A DNA stretch of 39,761 nt, taken from Erysipelotrichaceae bacterium (GTDB lineage Bacteria; Bacillota_I; Bacilli_A; Erysipelotrichales; Coprobacillaceae). The notes beneath the pieces were generated by a model. It worked only from the letters and a program-made list of their open reading frames with translations, was not told the DNA's origin and did not search any database. The stretch spans positions 1 to 39,761 of the forward strand of contig JAETPY010000014.1 in the NCBI GenBank assembly GCA_021770925.1. Reading direction: 5' to 3'. Every line of letters starts with the position of its first letter. Within the stretch, counting starts at the first letter, position 1. The translations under genes and the position numbers were made by a program. Of the stretch, positions 16,493 to 26,121 are shown one piece after another.

Positions 16493-17857
16493 TTATATTG
16501 AAATAACTCCTAATGTTGAAAGGATTGAACTGATCAAAATAATCATTAGACCAGGAACAACTATATATTTCATACAAAAAATGTATGCTTTTTTACGTTT
16601 GAATTTAGAACTATATTCAACCTCATCAATAATAGTTTTAAATCCAGTCACTTTTATAATTAATAAACATGTACAAGCTGCTGAAATTGGCATCATAATA
16701 GAATTAGTCATAAAATCAAAGAAATCAAGAATGCTCAAACCAAGAGGAGAAATAAAATCTAAAACTCCAAAGCCTAATGAACAGGGAATTCCTAAAATGC
16801 ATATTACTGTTAAAATAATAATACAGCATTTTTTTCTTGAAAAATTAAATTGATCTTGAATAACAGATACACAACATTCCATTAAGGAAATAGCAGAGGT
16901 TAAAGCAGCAAACAAAACTAATAAAAAGAAAATAATTCCAATAATATTACCCAAAGCTATACTATTAAATACTTTAGGTAAAGTAATAAACATTAATGAA
17001 GCACCAGCATTTAAAGTATCTGGATTACCACCTGAAAAAGCAAAGACAGCAGGAATAATCATTAAACCAGCTAAAAAGGCAATTAATGTATCCATTATTT
17101 CAACTTGAGTAATTGAATGTTCCATATCTATTTCTTTTTTCATGTATGAACCATATGTAAATAAAATTCCCATTCCAATTGAAAGTGAGTAAAACATTTG
17201 TCCCATCGCTGCTACAACAGTCATAATTGAAAACCTTGAAAAATCAGGAATTAAATAATATTTTGCCCCTTCAATTGCTCCTGGAGTAAACAAAGCATAT
17301 CCAGCAATGAAAATAGCCATTATTACTAGAGTTGGCATTAAGATCTTACTACATTTTTCAATTCCTTTTTCAACCCCTAATAATACAACACTAAAAACTA
17401 GAACTGCAAATACCAATAACCAAAATACTGGCTGAATTGGTGAAGATGCAAAACTAGTGAAATACGTATCATTTACTAAATTGGCTGAATTGTTAGTAAT
17501 ATATTCAAATAAGTATTTACATACCCATCCTCCAACAACACAATAGTATGGTACAATTAACATTGGAATAATTGCATTTAACCACCCGCCAAACTGAAGT
17601 TTTTTAGCTCCTAATTGTTTATAAGCAGCAATTGGACTTTTTTTAGTTTTTCTACCTAAGGCAGTTTCACTGATCAAAAGAGTGAAACCAAAGGTAACTG
17701 CAAGGATAAAATAAGTAAATAGAAAAGTACCACCACCATATTTAGCTGCTAGGTATGGAAAGCGCCAAATATTTCCTAGACCGACAGCAGATCCTGCAAC
17801 TGCCATTACATAACCAAGTTGGCCAGAAAAGGTACTACGTTTATTTTTTGTCTCCAT
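16493..17857 (-). CDS. Neurotransmitter:sodium symporter family transporter
   Basis: This 454-aa LeuT-fold transporter imports an amino acid or related solute with sodium. The N-terminus has the family signature GYVMAVAGSAVGLGNIWRFPYLAAKYGGGTF, containing TM1 residues that bind sodium and substrate. TM6 is in MGQMFYSLSIGMGILFTYGSY, and TM8 holds LVLFAALTSAISLMECCV. About 11 spans are visible, as in most short bacterial members that lack TM12. The substrate cannot be read. It is monocistronic, with a good promoter upstream and the hairpin element directly after its stop. Confidence 0.93.
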   Translation of the reverse strand: METKNKRSTFSGQLGYVMAVAGSAVGLGNIWRFPYLAAKYGGGTFLFTYFILAVTFGFTLLISETALGRKTKKSPIAAYKQLGAKKLQFGGWLNAIIPMLIVPYYCVVGGWVCKYLFEYITNNSANLVNDTYFTSFASSPIQPVFWLLVFAVLVFSVVLLGVEKGIEKCSKILMPTLVIMAIFIAGYALFTPGAIEGAKYYLIPDFSRFSIMTVVAAMGQMFYSLSIGMGILFTYGSYMKKEIDMEHSITQVEIMDTLIAFLAGLMIIPAVFAFSGGNPDTLNAGASLMFITLPKVFNSIALGNIIGIIFFLLVLFAALTSAISLMECCVSVIQDQFNFSRKKCCIIILTVICILGIPCSLGFGVLDFISPLGLSILDFFDFMTNSIMMPISAACTCLLIIKVTGFKTIIDEVEYSSKFKRKKAYIFCMKYIVVPGLMIILISSILSTLGVISI

Positions 17858-17889
17858 TTCGTTCTCCTATAATAAGTCTTGTATTTTTT

Positions 17890-17919
17890 ATTATAATAAA
17901 ATTATATTGTAAAAGTCAA
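17890..17919 (-). promoter_or_regulatory. Promoter of the sodium symporter gene
   Basis: Minus-strand TTGACT (17914-17919) and TATAAT (17890-17895) with an 18-nt spacer; AGGAGAACG precedes the start codon. Confidence 0.7.
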
Positions 17920-18010
17920 ATAAAGTTGAAAAAAATATAATTTTAGTATGACCAGGAAGAAGTTATCAAAGAAACAAAAATATTCGATAAACAAGACAAG
18001 ATTCTTGTAT

Positions 18011-18778
18011 TTAAAAGTAATTCACACCAATGATTGCTATTCCCAAGATAGTTAAAACTATACCTGTAGCTCGATTTAAAGTGGCTGGTTTAGCTTTATT
18101 AGCAAACCTTGCAGCAATCATAGCCCATAATAATGTAGATGAAATACAGAAAAATAAGCAGATAATATCTGGAGTACCGCCAATAGCAAAGTGGCTGACA
18201 GCCCCAGTCAGCGCTGTAAAGGTCATAATAAAAACACTTGTACCAACGGCAGTTTTTAATTCATATCCTAATACACTAGTAAGAATCAAAAGCATCATCA
18301 TGCCTCCGCCAGCACCAACAAAACCGCAGATAAAACCAATTAAAATACCACATAAAACAGATTGAATAAATCTTTTTTGTTTGTTTGCATTCGCCATCGA
18401 TTCTTTAGTTGTCATAACAGGTTTAATAATGAATTTGATTCCCAAAATCAGGGTCATAAAAATTGAAAATCCTCCCATTGTACTGCTGGAAACAAGGCTT
18501 GAAATCCAACTGCCAATCATTGTAAAACATAATATGGTTATCATCATTACAATTCCGTTTTTAATATCGAGATTTTTATTTTTTCCGTAAGTATATGCAC
18601 TGACAGCACTAGCTAAGACATCACTGGCAAGTGCAATTCCAACTGCATGATAAGCTGGCATATTTAAAAAAGTTATTAACATTGGACTAATTACTGCAGC
18701 AGCACTCATACCTGCAAAACCAGTTCCCAGCCCTGCACCAATTCCAGCGATAAAACAGATGATAAATTTATATAACAT
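18011..18778 (-). CDS. TauE/SafE family membrane permease
   Basis: This 255-aa protein has about eight hydrophobic spans and the two internally related halves of the TauE/SafE (DUF81) family, implicated in export of sulfite, sulfoacetate or other organic anions. The N-terminal GIGAGLGTGFAGMSAAAVISPML and the mid-protein FICGFVGAGGGMMMLLILTSVLGYELKTAVGTS are the paired repeat motifs. It starts 3 bp after the upstream marR stop, so it is co-transcribed with and presumably repressed by that regulator. The substrate is unknown. Confidence 0.9.
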   Translation of the reverse strand: MLYKFIICFIAGIGAGLGTGFAGMSAAAVISPMLITFLNMPAYHAVGIALASDVLASAVSAYTYGKNKNLDIKNGIVMMITILCFTMIGSWISSLVSSSTMGGFSIFMTLILGIKFIIKPVMTTKESMANANKQKRFIQSVLCGILIGFICGFVGAGGGMMMLLILTSVLGYELKTAVGTSVFIMTFTALTGAVSHFAIGGTPDIICLFFCISSTLLWAMIAARFANKAKPATLNRATGIVLTILGIAIIGVNYF

Positions 18779-18781
18779 ATA

Positions 18782-19216
18782 TTAATTCTCCTCCAATGCT
18801 TGTTGCGTATTTTTTAAAATTTTAGAAAAAACATCAATTATTATTTGCTTTTCGTTTTTTGAAAGATCTTTAAGAATTGTTTCAAAAAAATTTTTTTGAA
18901 CTAATTGACCTGCTTCAATGACCTCATTAGTACTGTTTAATAATTTTAAATGAACAGTTTTTTTATTATCAGGCAGGTATTTAGATTCAAGATAGTTTTT
19001 TTTAATTAGAGAGTTAATTGAAGTTGAGACATGGGATTTAGCTAATCTGCGTCGCTCAATAATATCTTTAGCACTATCATATTGCGGATTGTTAGCTAAA
19101 AATAAAAGAATGTCCAGTTCCATTCTAGTTAGGCTATATTGTTTGCATATAGGTTCTAACGAGACGGCATATAGTTTTTTTAATGATGCAATAGTATCTA
19201 AAAAATCGATAATCAT
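18782..19216 (-). CDS. MarR family transcriptional regulator
   Basis: This 144-aa winged-helix regulator contains an N-terminal dimer helix, the DNA-binding region YSLTRMELDILLFLANNPQY...RRRLAKSHVSTSINSLIKKNYL at about residues 25-75 and the wing SKYLPDNKKTVHLKL. It leads a two-gene operon with the TauE-type permease. GGAGG lies before the ATG. The 18-bp palindrome at its transcription start is its probable operator. It is unrelated in detail to the MarR at 6801 and has a different operator sequence. Confidence 0.9.
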   Translation of the reverse strand: MIIDFLDTIASLKKLYAVSLEPICKQYSLTRMELDILLFLANNPQYDSAKDIIERRRLAKSHVSTSINSLIKKNYLESKYLPDNKKTVHLKLLNSTNEVIEAGQLVQKNFFETILKDLSKNEKQIIIDVFSKILKNTQQALEEN

Positions 19217-19228
19217 ATTACCTCCAAA

Positions 19229-19281
19229 TAGTTCTTTTTAGAACTAAAAGTAATTCTAACAGTGAAAATATCTTTTGTCAA
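19229..19281 (-). promoter_or_regulatory. Promoter and operator of the marR-tauE operon
   Basis: On the minus strand TTGACA (19276-19281), a 17-nt spacer and TAGAAT (19253-19258) form a strong promoter. Immediately downstream, over the predicted start of transcription, is the perfect palindrome TAGTTCT-N4-AGAACTA (19229-19246), a typical MarR-sized operator. Confidence 0.82.
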
Positions 19282-19287
19282 GAATAA

Positions 19288-19314
19288 AAGGATATTCAAT
19301 TATTGAATATCCTT
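19288..19314 (-). terminator. Terminator with the amidohydrolase stop codon in its loop
   Basis: AAGGATATTCAA (19288-19299) pairs perfectly with TTGAATATCCTT (19303-19314). The 3-nt loop (19300-19302) is the stop codon of the amidohydrolase gene on the minus strand. A T-rich tail follows and, seven bases on, the -35 box of the marR promoter begins. Confidence 0.88.
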
Positions 19315-20859
19315 AGAGTAAACAATGTTGCCTTCTTTAATAGTTGTTAAAATATTAATTTTTAAAATTTCATCTATTGTTACTTTGCAGGGATTTTTAT
19401 CTAAAATAATTAAATCGGCAATTTTTCCTTCTTTAATAGAACCTTTAATATCTTCTTCAAAATATTGATAAGCGGCATTAATCGTAACTCCCTTTAAAGC
19501 ATTATAAATTGAAATTTGTTCATCTTTACCTAAAATGATTCCAGCTTTGGTTTCCCGCTTACAAGCACACCAGATACTTTCAAGCATATTAGGAGGAATT
19601 ACTGGACTGTCTTGATGAAAAGTATATGGAAGTTCTTGTTTTAAAGCACTGTGAATACAAGAAATTTGATTAGCCCGCTGACCAAGATTTTTTAAATGGA
19701 CATCGCCCCAATGATAAAGATGATTGACAAAAAAGCTGGGAATCATTCCAATCGCTTTTAATTGTGGTAATTGGTCAGGTCGCAGGGTTTGACAGTGAAT
19801 CATTACTGGTCGAGTATTAGTAGGCTTGTTTTTGAAAGCATCTAAAAGCTGTTTAGCAGCTCTGTCACCATTACAATGTGTTATTAATTGGACATTGTTT
19901 TGTAATGCATAGTTTACATAATTAGCTGCTTCTTTATCTTGATAGATAGGATATCCGCAATAATCACCGCTATCCAAATAAGGTTTACTTAGCCAGGCCG
20001 TTTTACCTTGTGGTGAGCCATCAAGAAAGAGTTTATAACCGCCTAATTTAAAATGGTTATGATATTGATGATAAACAGTATTTTCTTGATATAATTTTTG
20101 ATGGTCTTTAACATCAACGTAACCAACAACATCTAAAAATAATTTGTTTTCTTTTGCCAATAAATCTAATAAAGAAAATTCATCTTCTTTCATATAACCT
20201 TCTTGTACAGTCGTTATGCCATAGCTGGCATATATTTTTAAAGCTTCAAGAAGCAGCTTTTTTAAATCGGTATTTGTTTCATTTGATTTTGAAGCAATTG
20301 TAATAAAAGCCTGTTCTTCAAGATAACCGTTTAATTGATTATTTTCGTCATGTCCATACTTTCCACCTACTGGATTACTAATATTATTATCTATCTTGAA
20401 TAATTTCATTGCTTTTGTATTAATAACCCCCATGTGTCCAGATGCATGAGAAATCATTACAGGATAAGTTATTTGATCAAGATCCTTGGCTAAAGGATGA
20501 CGCTGTTCTTCTAAAAAATTATGATCATAACCAAAACCAATCAATAATTCATTTTTTTCAGGTTTGGTTATATTAATATAGTTATTAAAACGATTAATTA
20601 TTTCTTTAATACTTTTACTATTACTCAAATCAACTAAATTTAATGTTTTGGCTAATGATACAACGTGACTATGACTGTCAATAAAAGCAGGCATTAAACA
20701 TTTATTATTTAAATCAACTAATTTAGTATTATTAGGAATAGATTTTTTTAATTTTTCATAATCACCACATTTTTTTATAATTCCATCTTCAGTATAAACG
20801 GCTCCACAGCTGCTGTTTTCCATTGTTAAAATATCACCATTATAATATAGTGTTCTCAT
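19300..20859 (-). CDS. YtcJ-like amidohydrolase
   Basis: This 519-aa metal-dependent hydrolase is of the amidohydrolase_3/YtcJ group. It has the N-terminal beta-sandwich opening (NGDILTMENSSCGAVYTEDGII), the metal-binding PAFIDSHSHV (HxH), SHASGHMGVINT, a conserved GYKLFLDGSPQGKTAWL segment, THCNGDRA, and HQDSPV with the active-site Asp near the C-terminus, then KIADLIILDKNP closing the sandwich. Members are predicted to be imidases or N-acyl amidohydrolases with poorly known substrates. Monocistronic, with its stop inside its own terminator. The function beyond hydrolase is uncertain. Confidence 0.9.
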   Translation of the reverse strand: MRTLYYNGDILTMENSSCGAVYTEDGIIKKCGDYEKLKKSIPNNTKLVDLNNKCLMPAFIDSHSHVVSLAKTLNLVDLSNSKSIKEIINRFNNYINITKPEKNELLIGFGYDHNFLEEQRHPLAKDLDQITYPVMISHASGHMGVINTKAMKLFKIDNNISNPVGGKYGHDENNQLNGYLEEQAFITIASKSNETNTDLKKLLLEALKIYASYGITTVQEGYMKEDEFSLLDLLAKENKLFLDVVGYVDVKDHQKLYQENTVYHQYHNHFKLGGYKLFLDGSPQGKTAWLSKPYLDSGDYCGYPIYQDKEAANYVNYALQNNVQLITHCNGDRAAKQLLDAFKNKPTNTRPVMIHCQTLRPDQLPQLKAIGMIPSFFVNHLYHWGDVHLKNLGQRANQISCIHSALKQELPYTFHQDSPVIPPNMLESIWCACKRETKAGIILGKDEQISIYNALKGVTINAAYQYFEEDIKGSIKEGKIADLIILDKNPCKVTIDEILKINILTTIKEGNIVYSKDIQ

Positions 20860-20953
20860 TTTTTGACCTCCTAAATATATTATAGACCATCACTTTTAAT
20901 TTTATGTAAACTATTGGTTTAACTTTTAGTTAAAGTTATTTGGAAAATAAAAA

Positions 20954-20982
20954 GTAAATCAGTTTTTATTAAACCAATTTAC
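20954..20982 (-). terminator. Terminator of the decaying CoA-binding operon
   Basis: On the minus strand GTAAAT and ATTTAC pair, with an inner GTTT/AAAC stem and a small TG/TG mismatch, followed by TTTTTATTTT. The stop codon of the CoA-binding gene (20979-20981) lies within the outer stem. Confidence 0.7.
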
Positions 20983-21362
20983 ATATCTTGACTCTCTAAT
21001 AAAATACAATTTAAATAATAATTAATTTTTGCATTTTTGATTATTGAAATTAACTCATCATTATAAGTTCCAGGCTGCAACCAAATATGCTTGATTTTTA
21101 GTTTTTGGCATTCTTTAACATAATCAATTCCAAATTTAGGATTTACTACAAATACAGCTGTATCGATTTTGTTATTGATAGCTGATAAATTAGGGTAAGT
21201 AGGGATTCCTTCAATATTTTTGTAGAGAGGTGAAATCGCATAGACGGTTTTACCAATATTTTTTAGACACTGATAAATTTTATAACCGTATTTTTCTTGG
21301 CTGTTTGTTACCCCAGTTACAGCAAAGTTTTGGCGATTTGTTAATACATCTTTAGCATTTAT
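20979..21362 (-). CDS. CoA-binding domain protein (YccU-type) with ATA in the start position
   Basis: The 127-residue frame is a complete YccU-like CoA-binding Rossmann protein: QNFAVTGVTNSQEKYGYKIY, then KNIGKTVYAISPLYKNIEG, FVVNPKFGIDYVKECQKL and IKHIWLQPGTY. Family members bind CoA in the cytoplasm; their function is unclear. No ATG, GTG or TTG is available near the expected N-terminus. GGAG (21371-21374) sits exactly 8 nt before ATA at 21360-21362, so ATG has apparently become ATA. The upstream gene in the same operon is a pseudogene, so this one may be freshly inactivated, or poorly translated from ATA. Confidence 0.7.
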   Translation of the reverse strand: MNAKDVLTNRQNFAVTGVTNSQEKYGYKIYQCLKNIGKTVYAISPLYKNIEGIPTYPNLSAINNKIDTAVFVVNPKFGIDYVKECQKLKIKHIWLQPGTYNDELISIIKNAKINYYLNCILLESQDM

Positions 21363-21376
21363 GATTTTAACTCCAG

Positions 21377-22792
21377 TTAAGATGGTAAGGCTGGTTTTAT
21401 TTGTTCAAGTGCTTCTTTTTTACCAAACTCTTTAATTATTTTAATCATTCTAGACCCATTGCACTGGATAAGTACTGATTAGTCCATCATAGGTAATTAT
21501 GTTTTTAAATGGCAGGATTAACATTTCAGCTATTGCAGGAGTAGGAATAACTTCTTCGATGTTGGAATAAAGACCTTTTATTTTATAATTGACATTATCT
21601 TTTCCACAAACTATAGCACCGTCCTGACGATGTTCAATGATAATAAATTTATCAATAATACCATTTTTAAAATTAGTGATAATTTCTAATTCATCACTAT
21701 TAAAATTAGAAGGGGTATCATTAATAAAATCATTTATAATATTACGATGTTTTTTAAATAAAGCATCACGAATCTTAATTAATTTATCAGTTGGTAGATT
21801 TTCTTTGCGATAGATTTTTTTTTAGATTGGTTACACGTAATTTTTTATTTGCATATTCTAATAACCCTAAATAAACATTAAAAAATAAAATGATATCTTT
21901 TTCGCACATTCGAGCATTAGTTTGAATAGGGGAAAATAATATAAATCATCACTATCTTCTTCATCAAAATAGTTTGCTAAATCAATATCTTTTTGATAAA
22001 AATGTCATTTAACCATTCACAAAATGATGCAGGGTCACAAATTGTATTGATATAATTTTGAAAATTAGTAATTACATGGATACTTTCATAGCTCATAAGA
22101 TTCTTAGTCAAAAAGTTTATAAACTTTCTATAATTTGGATGACTATATTTTCCATTAGCAATGTTTTGAAGTTCTTTTTTGGAAAATTCTCTATATTTAA
22201 ATGTAGGATATTCTTTTTGAAGAGTGAGAATTTTATCACTAATATGTTCTTCAAGATATTCATAATTTTCAATTTTATCATTGTCAATAGATATGATACA
22301 TTCAAGACTTTTTGCAGCAATTAAATAGTTGTATAGCTCATCGTAGTTTTTATCTGGATAATATTTTAAAAGTATTTTGATAAAGGTAGTGATGTTCATC
22401 ACACCATAAACCATGATCATTCCTTTAATTAATTCGTCTAATTCACTTCGCTTCTTTATTACTTGTAAATTGATTTTTTTATGGCTTTAAGAACATATTC
22501 ACTTAATTCTTCAGGAATGTAAAGAATAGCATCGATAGTATTAAAGTTAGGAAGCAATAGCATTTTTTTATATAGTAAAAGACTTAAATTGTTATTGCCA
22601 GCTTTAATCTGGTTATTTTTTTATAAGTTAATATATCTTGAATATTTTTTGTATTACTGTAGGTTTCAATGATTTCATCGAGCATTTTATTGCGAGTGAT
22701 TTTTTTTATTCTTTAGGCATAGCTACGATATTGCAATAACATTCATAAATGGATTCTTTTCGTATGATAGTTGCAAGTTCTTTAAGTTTCAT
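21377..22792 (-). pseudogene. Uncharacterised gene broken by about seven frameshifts
   Basis: Stitching frames gives a continuous protein of roughly 470 residues. It starts MKLKELATIIRKESIYECY at 22792, behind CGGAGAA, and ends EALEQIKPALPS at 21377. Lesions that I can place are near 22700 (T8 run), 22618 and 22470 (T7 runs), 21990 (A5), 21925 (G4), 21825 (T9) and 21472. The longest intact piece is 21977-22420. The protein is helix-rich and acidic with no motif I recognise; it does not look like a transporter or a known enzyme. Six of the seven indels lie in homopolymer runs, as expected of relaxed selection. It is followed by the CoA-binding gene. Confidence 0.75.
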
Positions 22793-22888
22793 TTGTTTTT
22801 CTCCGATTCAAAATATTAATTTGTGATTTTGTTGTAGTAAAAATTATTAAATAATAGAAATATAATAATCTATATTGTTATTAAGTTT

Positions 22889-23849
22889 TTATTTTTTATG
22901 TTTAGATTTATGTCGAATCTTTTTACCTTTTTTGGTTCTTTTTTTATTAGGAGTTTTGGATATTTGCTTTGATGAAGAAAGATCGTCTTTAAAAAAGAAT
23001 TATGGAAAGTGTTTAACTTATTTTGATACAAATCACGATTTTTATCATCTTTTGTTAATTTATAATATAATGCTAAAGTACGAAATAAATGTAATGTATC
23101 AAAATCATATTCAATTTTTTGATCAATATATGTATTTATTAATTCTTTAGCTAGATTAAGTTTATTTATGTGAATTAAGCTCGATAAATATGATTCAAGA
23201 CAAATATAATTAGAACTATCTTCTTTAAGCCAATTATCAACCATTTATAAGCTTGATCATATTCTTTTAAAAACATTAAACATTCACCATAGGCAGCTTT
23301 AAAATGATCCAATTTATAGTTATCACAGGTAAATAAAGTTAGCATCTCGTTTAAAAATTCTTTTTGTTGTAAAAGATTATGCACGTTACATAGGGCAGTT
23401 AAAAAATCATCAAACCAGGTTATTATATTATCTTCATAATCAAGCTGGATTTCTAGCCATTTGAGTGTAACTTTTGGTTGATTGCTTTGTTTAATATTCT
23501 TTTTTATTTCATTCCATGCTTGTAACTATAGTTTAAGACATTGATCAAAGTTTTCATTATGAAAATAATCATATCCTTGATAAATAATCTCAATTGTAGT
23601 AATTGTACTTGTTTTTGATAATTTAGATAAATCATTAGTATAAACAATCTCGTTAAAAGTAGTTTGATACATGATCATATTTTGATATGTTTTTTCTAAA
23701 ACTTTTCCAATTAATTGTTTAGCTTCATATTCACTGCATCCTTCATCTTGAAGTCTTAAATATGTTTCATTAGTGCATTTTTGTTGTTTTATTTTAATTT
23801 GATTTTCAATTATAGTTTAAATATCTTTTGTTAAATTCTTACTAGTCAT
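22889..23849 (-). pseudogene. Uncharacterised helical-repeat gene with stops and frameshifts
   Basis: The gene starts MTSKNLTKDI at 23849, six bases after AAGGAG, but hits TAA at codon 11 (23817-23819) and TAG at 23526-23528, then shifts frame near 23243 and again near 22985. The restored protein is about 315 residues, rich in Leu, Tyr and Asn, with helix pairs such as AAYGECLMFLKEYDQAYKWL that resemble TPR units, and a Lys-rich tail (KKRTKKGKKIRHKSKHKK). No enzyme motif is seen. The two in-frame stops are point mutations, which argues that decay is genuine. It lies just upstream of the other broken gene in the same direction. Confidence 0.7.
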
Positions 23850-24356
23850 AGTCGTCTCCTTTGTAGATATTTTAACATGTTCGTGATAAAAATTATAGAC
23901 GAGATATTATAATATATTTAGTAAAATTTAATTTAGATAGCAGTGAAATCAAAGATGTTTATCAAGATGTGTTTTTTAGTAAAGATTTTAAAATAATCTA
24001 AGGATAAAAATTTTGGTACGAAAAGTTAGTGATGAAGCAAAAAATTAATACTTAAAATGAGTTTGGAAGTTAATCATATATTTTTTATTTAAATCTAGGA
24101 AAAAGGTTAAAACTAAGAAAAATAAACAGAAATTATTAATATTGCTGATTTAATTTATCAAAATGGAAAACGTAATGATGCAAATTATGATTTATGATTT
24201 TTAGCAAAATAAGTATAATTGTTGTCCAGTTGTTTTTTCTTTAATTTTATTGGTTATTTACAGCTATCATAGAGGAATTGGAAATTTTTAACACGGCAAT
24301 TGATTCGTTTTTAGTTGATAATAATATTAAATTATATTTAGTGCTGTCTAAATAAA
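23850..24356 (+). pseudogene. Unidentified plus-strand gene remnant
   Basis: Short readable pieces follow one another on the plus strand in changing frames: VKFNLDSSEIKDVYQDV near 23920, LVRKVSDEAKN near 24010, IINIADLIYQNGKRNDAN near 24140 and IEELEIFNTAIDSFLVDN near 24268, ending LYLVLSK and a stop at about 24354. The final piece resembles the C-terminal strand of macro-domain proteins, but this is weak. No intact frame remains. Confidence 0.4.
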
Positions 24357-24395
24357 AAGATGTTAGAACAGATTGTCAGTCTGTTCTAACGTCTT
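24357..24395. terminator. Bidirectional terminator with the pepF stop codon in its loop
   Basis: A 16-bp stem with one G-T wobble joins 24357-24372 and 24380-24395; the core GTTAGAACAGA/TCTGTTCTAAC is perfect. T-runs flank it on both strands. The pepF stop (24376-24378, minus) is inside the 7-nt loop. Confidence 0.85.
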
Positions 24396-26121
24396 TTAAT
24401 AATTTTTTATATAATTCAAGATCTTCTTTAAAAGTATCAATAGATGTCTGCCAAAAAGCTTTATCTCTTAAATCAATATTAACATTTAAACAGACTTTTT
24501 CTAATGACATTTTACCAGTTAATGAGAGTAGTTTTTCATATGTATTACTAAATGAAAAACCTTCTTTTTGGTATATAGCATATAATCCTTTAGCCAGCAG
24601 GAGTCCAAAGGCATATGGAAAATTGTAAAAGGAACAATTGGCATAGTAGTAATGAGGTTTCCAAGTCCACATATATGGATGAAGATAATTATGATCTAAA
24701 CCATCGCCATAAGCGTCAATTTGTGATTGAATCATTAAGTTTTTAATTTCATCAACTGATAGTGTACCAGCTTCTCTTTTTTCAAAAAAACGACTTTCAA
24801 ATAAATATCTTGAATAAATATCTACGATTACTTGAGTAGCACTAGATAATTCATCTTCTAATAAAACTAGTTTAGTTTTATTATCAGCATCTTTTAAAGC
24901 TGCTTTAGTTACTATGGTTTCACAAAAAGTAGATGCAGTTTCGGCAATTGGCATCGGATAATCGCTGTTTAATATAGATTCACTAGTTAAACATTCACCA
25001 TGAAAACCATGTCCTAGTTCATGGGCCATAGTTATGATATCAGCAAAACTATTTCCATAATTTAAAAGAAATCTACTTTCTTTGATGCTATGTAAGTTAC
25101 AACAAAAAGCACCACCCACTTTACCAGTATGAGGATAGACATCGATCCAATTATCATTGATTGCTTTAAAAGCAAAATTGCCTAAATGATTAGAAAAAGT
25201 ATTGAATTGTTTAATGATAAATTCACAGCTTTTTTCATAAGGACAGCTGGTATTATCTTCAACTACAGGAGCATATAAATCATACCATGGTAAACCGTTT
25301 TGATATCCCAAGTGATTAGCTTTAGTTTTTAAATAATCTCTAAAAATGTCAAGATTTTCATTCATTGTTTCAAGTAAAATATCTAAAGTTTCTTTAGACA
25401 TTCTTGCATTAATTAAAGTTCGTTCTAATTCATTTTTATAGCCGCGTAATTTAGTTGTATATAAAACTTCACCTTTAATGCCATTTAAGCAGGCAGCAAT
25501 AGCTTGTTCTTTATCTTTATAGCTTTTGATTTCAGCTTCGTAGGCTTTTTTTCTGGTTTCTTTATCTTTGTTATAAGCCATATTTAAAACTTCTGTTAGG
25601 GGATATTTTTTGCCATCAATGCTTACTTCAATTGAAGAAATCAGCTGGTCTTTTAATTTACTAAAAGCATTACTTCCAGTATTTTGCATATGGGCAATGA
25701 TACTTTCGCTTTTTTTATCTAAAGAATATTGTTGATTTAATTGAATTTCTTTTAAAATAAATAGATGTTCTTTGACTAATTTAGAATCAAGGGCATCTAA
25801 ATCAAAAGAAGCAATCCATTGTTTATTTAAAGTATCATCTTCTACAAATGATGCTAGCAGATTGTCTAATTGATCACTATATTTTAAAGCATCTTTATTA
25901 GTTGTATCAACTGATAAAGTAAGATTAATGAAATTAGCTAACTTTTCAATGATTTGATTAATTGTAATAGTGTCTTTTAGATAATTTTCTAAAGTTTCTA
26001 CATTATCATGATTACGATAAGTGTTGATTTGATTTTGAATAGTAATAATTTTATTAAAATCATTAATAAAATTTGGATCATTAAATGATGTATATAATTT
26101 AGTTAAATCCCATTCTTTCAT
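24376..26121 (-). CDS. pepF: Oligoendopeptidase F (M3 metallopeptidase)
   Basis: This 581-aa cytoplasmic zinc peptidase cleaves short peptides of about 7-17 residues. The active site MAHELGHGFHG (HExxH) is intact near residue 370, followed by the third zinc ligand Glu in PIAETASTFCETIV. N-terminal helical domain, mid-protein GGAFCCNLHSIKESRFLLNYGNSF and C-terminal HYYYANCSFYNFPYAFG are typical of the family. Length is normal. It is a single gene ending within its own terminator; a ribosome site AGGTGA precedes the start. Likely role: peptide turnover or nutrition. Confidence 0.95.
   Translation of the reverse strand: MKEWDLTKLYTSFNDPNFINDFNKIITIQNQINTYRNHDNVETLENYLKDTITINQIIEKLANFINLTLSVDTTNKDALKYSDQLDNLLASFVEDDTLNKQWIASFDLDALDSKLVKEHLFILKEIQLNQQYSLDKKSESIIAHMQNTGSNAFSKLKDQLISSIEVSIDGKKYPLTEVLNMAYNKDKETRKKAYEAEIKSYKDKEQAIAACLNGIKGEVLYTTKLRGYKNELERTLINARMSKETLDILLETMNENLDIFRDYLKTKANHLGYQNGLPWYDLYAPVVEDNTSCPYEKSCEFIIKQFNTFSNHLGNFAFKAINDNWIDVYPHTGKVGGAFCCNLHSIKESRFLLNYGNSFADIITMAHELGHGFHGECLTSESILNSDYPMPIAETASTFCETIVTKAALKDADNKTKLVLLEDELSSATQVIVDIYSRYLFESRFFEKREAGTLSVDEIKNLMIQSQIDAYGDGLDHNYLHPYMWTWKPHYYYANCSFYNFPYAFGLLLAKGLYAIYQKEGFSFSNTYEKLLSLTGKMSLEKVCLNVNIDLRDKAFWQTSIDTFKEDLELYKKLLKDVRTD

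Noticed and set aside
17755-18590. Plus-strand frames opposite the symporter and TauE genes
   Set aside because: They are antisense shadows of well-supported membrane protein genes and lack ribosome sites.
22058-22324. Open frames opposite and alongside the broken gene (22058-22324 and 22117-22320)
   Set aside because: They have AT-rich, low-complexity translations with no start signals; the stitched minus-strand frame explains the region better.
21377-23849. Sequencing error as the explanation for the broken genes
   Set aside because: Not excluded for the homopolymer indels, but two in-frame point stops, the ATA start nearby and intact long genes elsewhere, also full of A and T runs, favour real decay.
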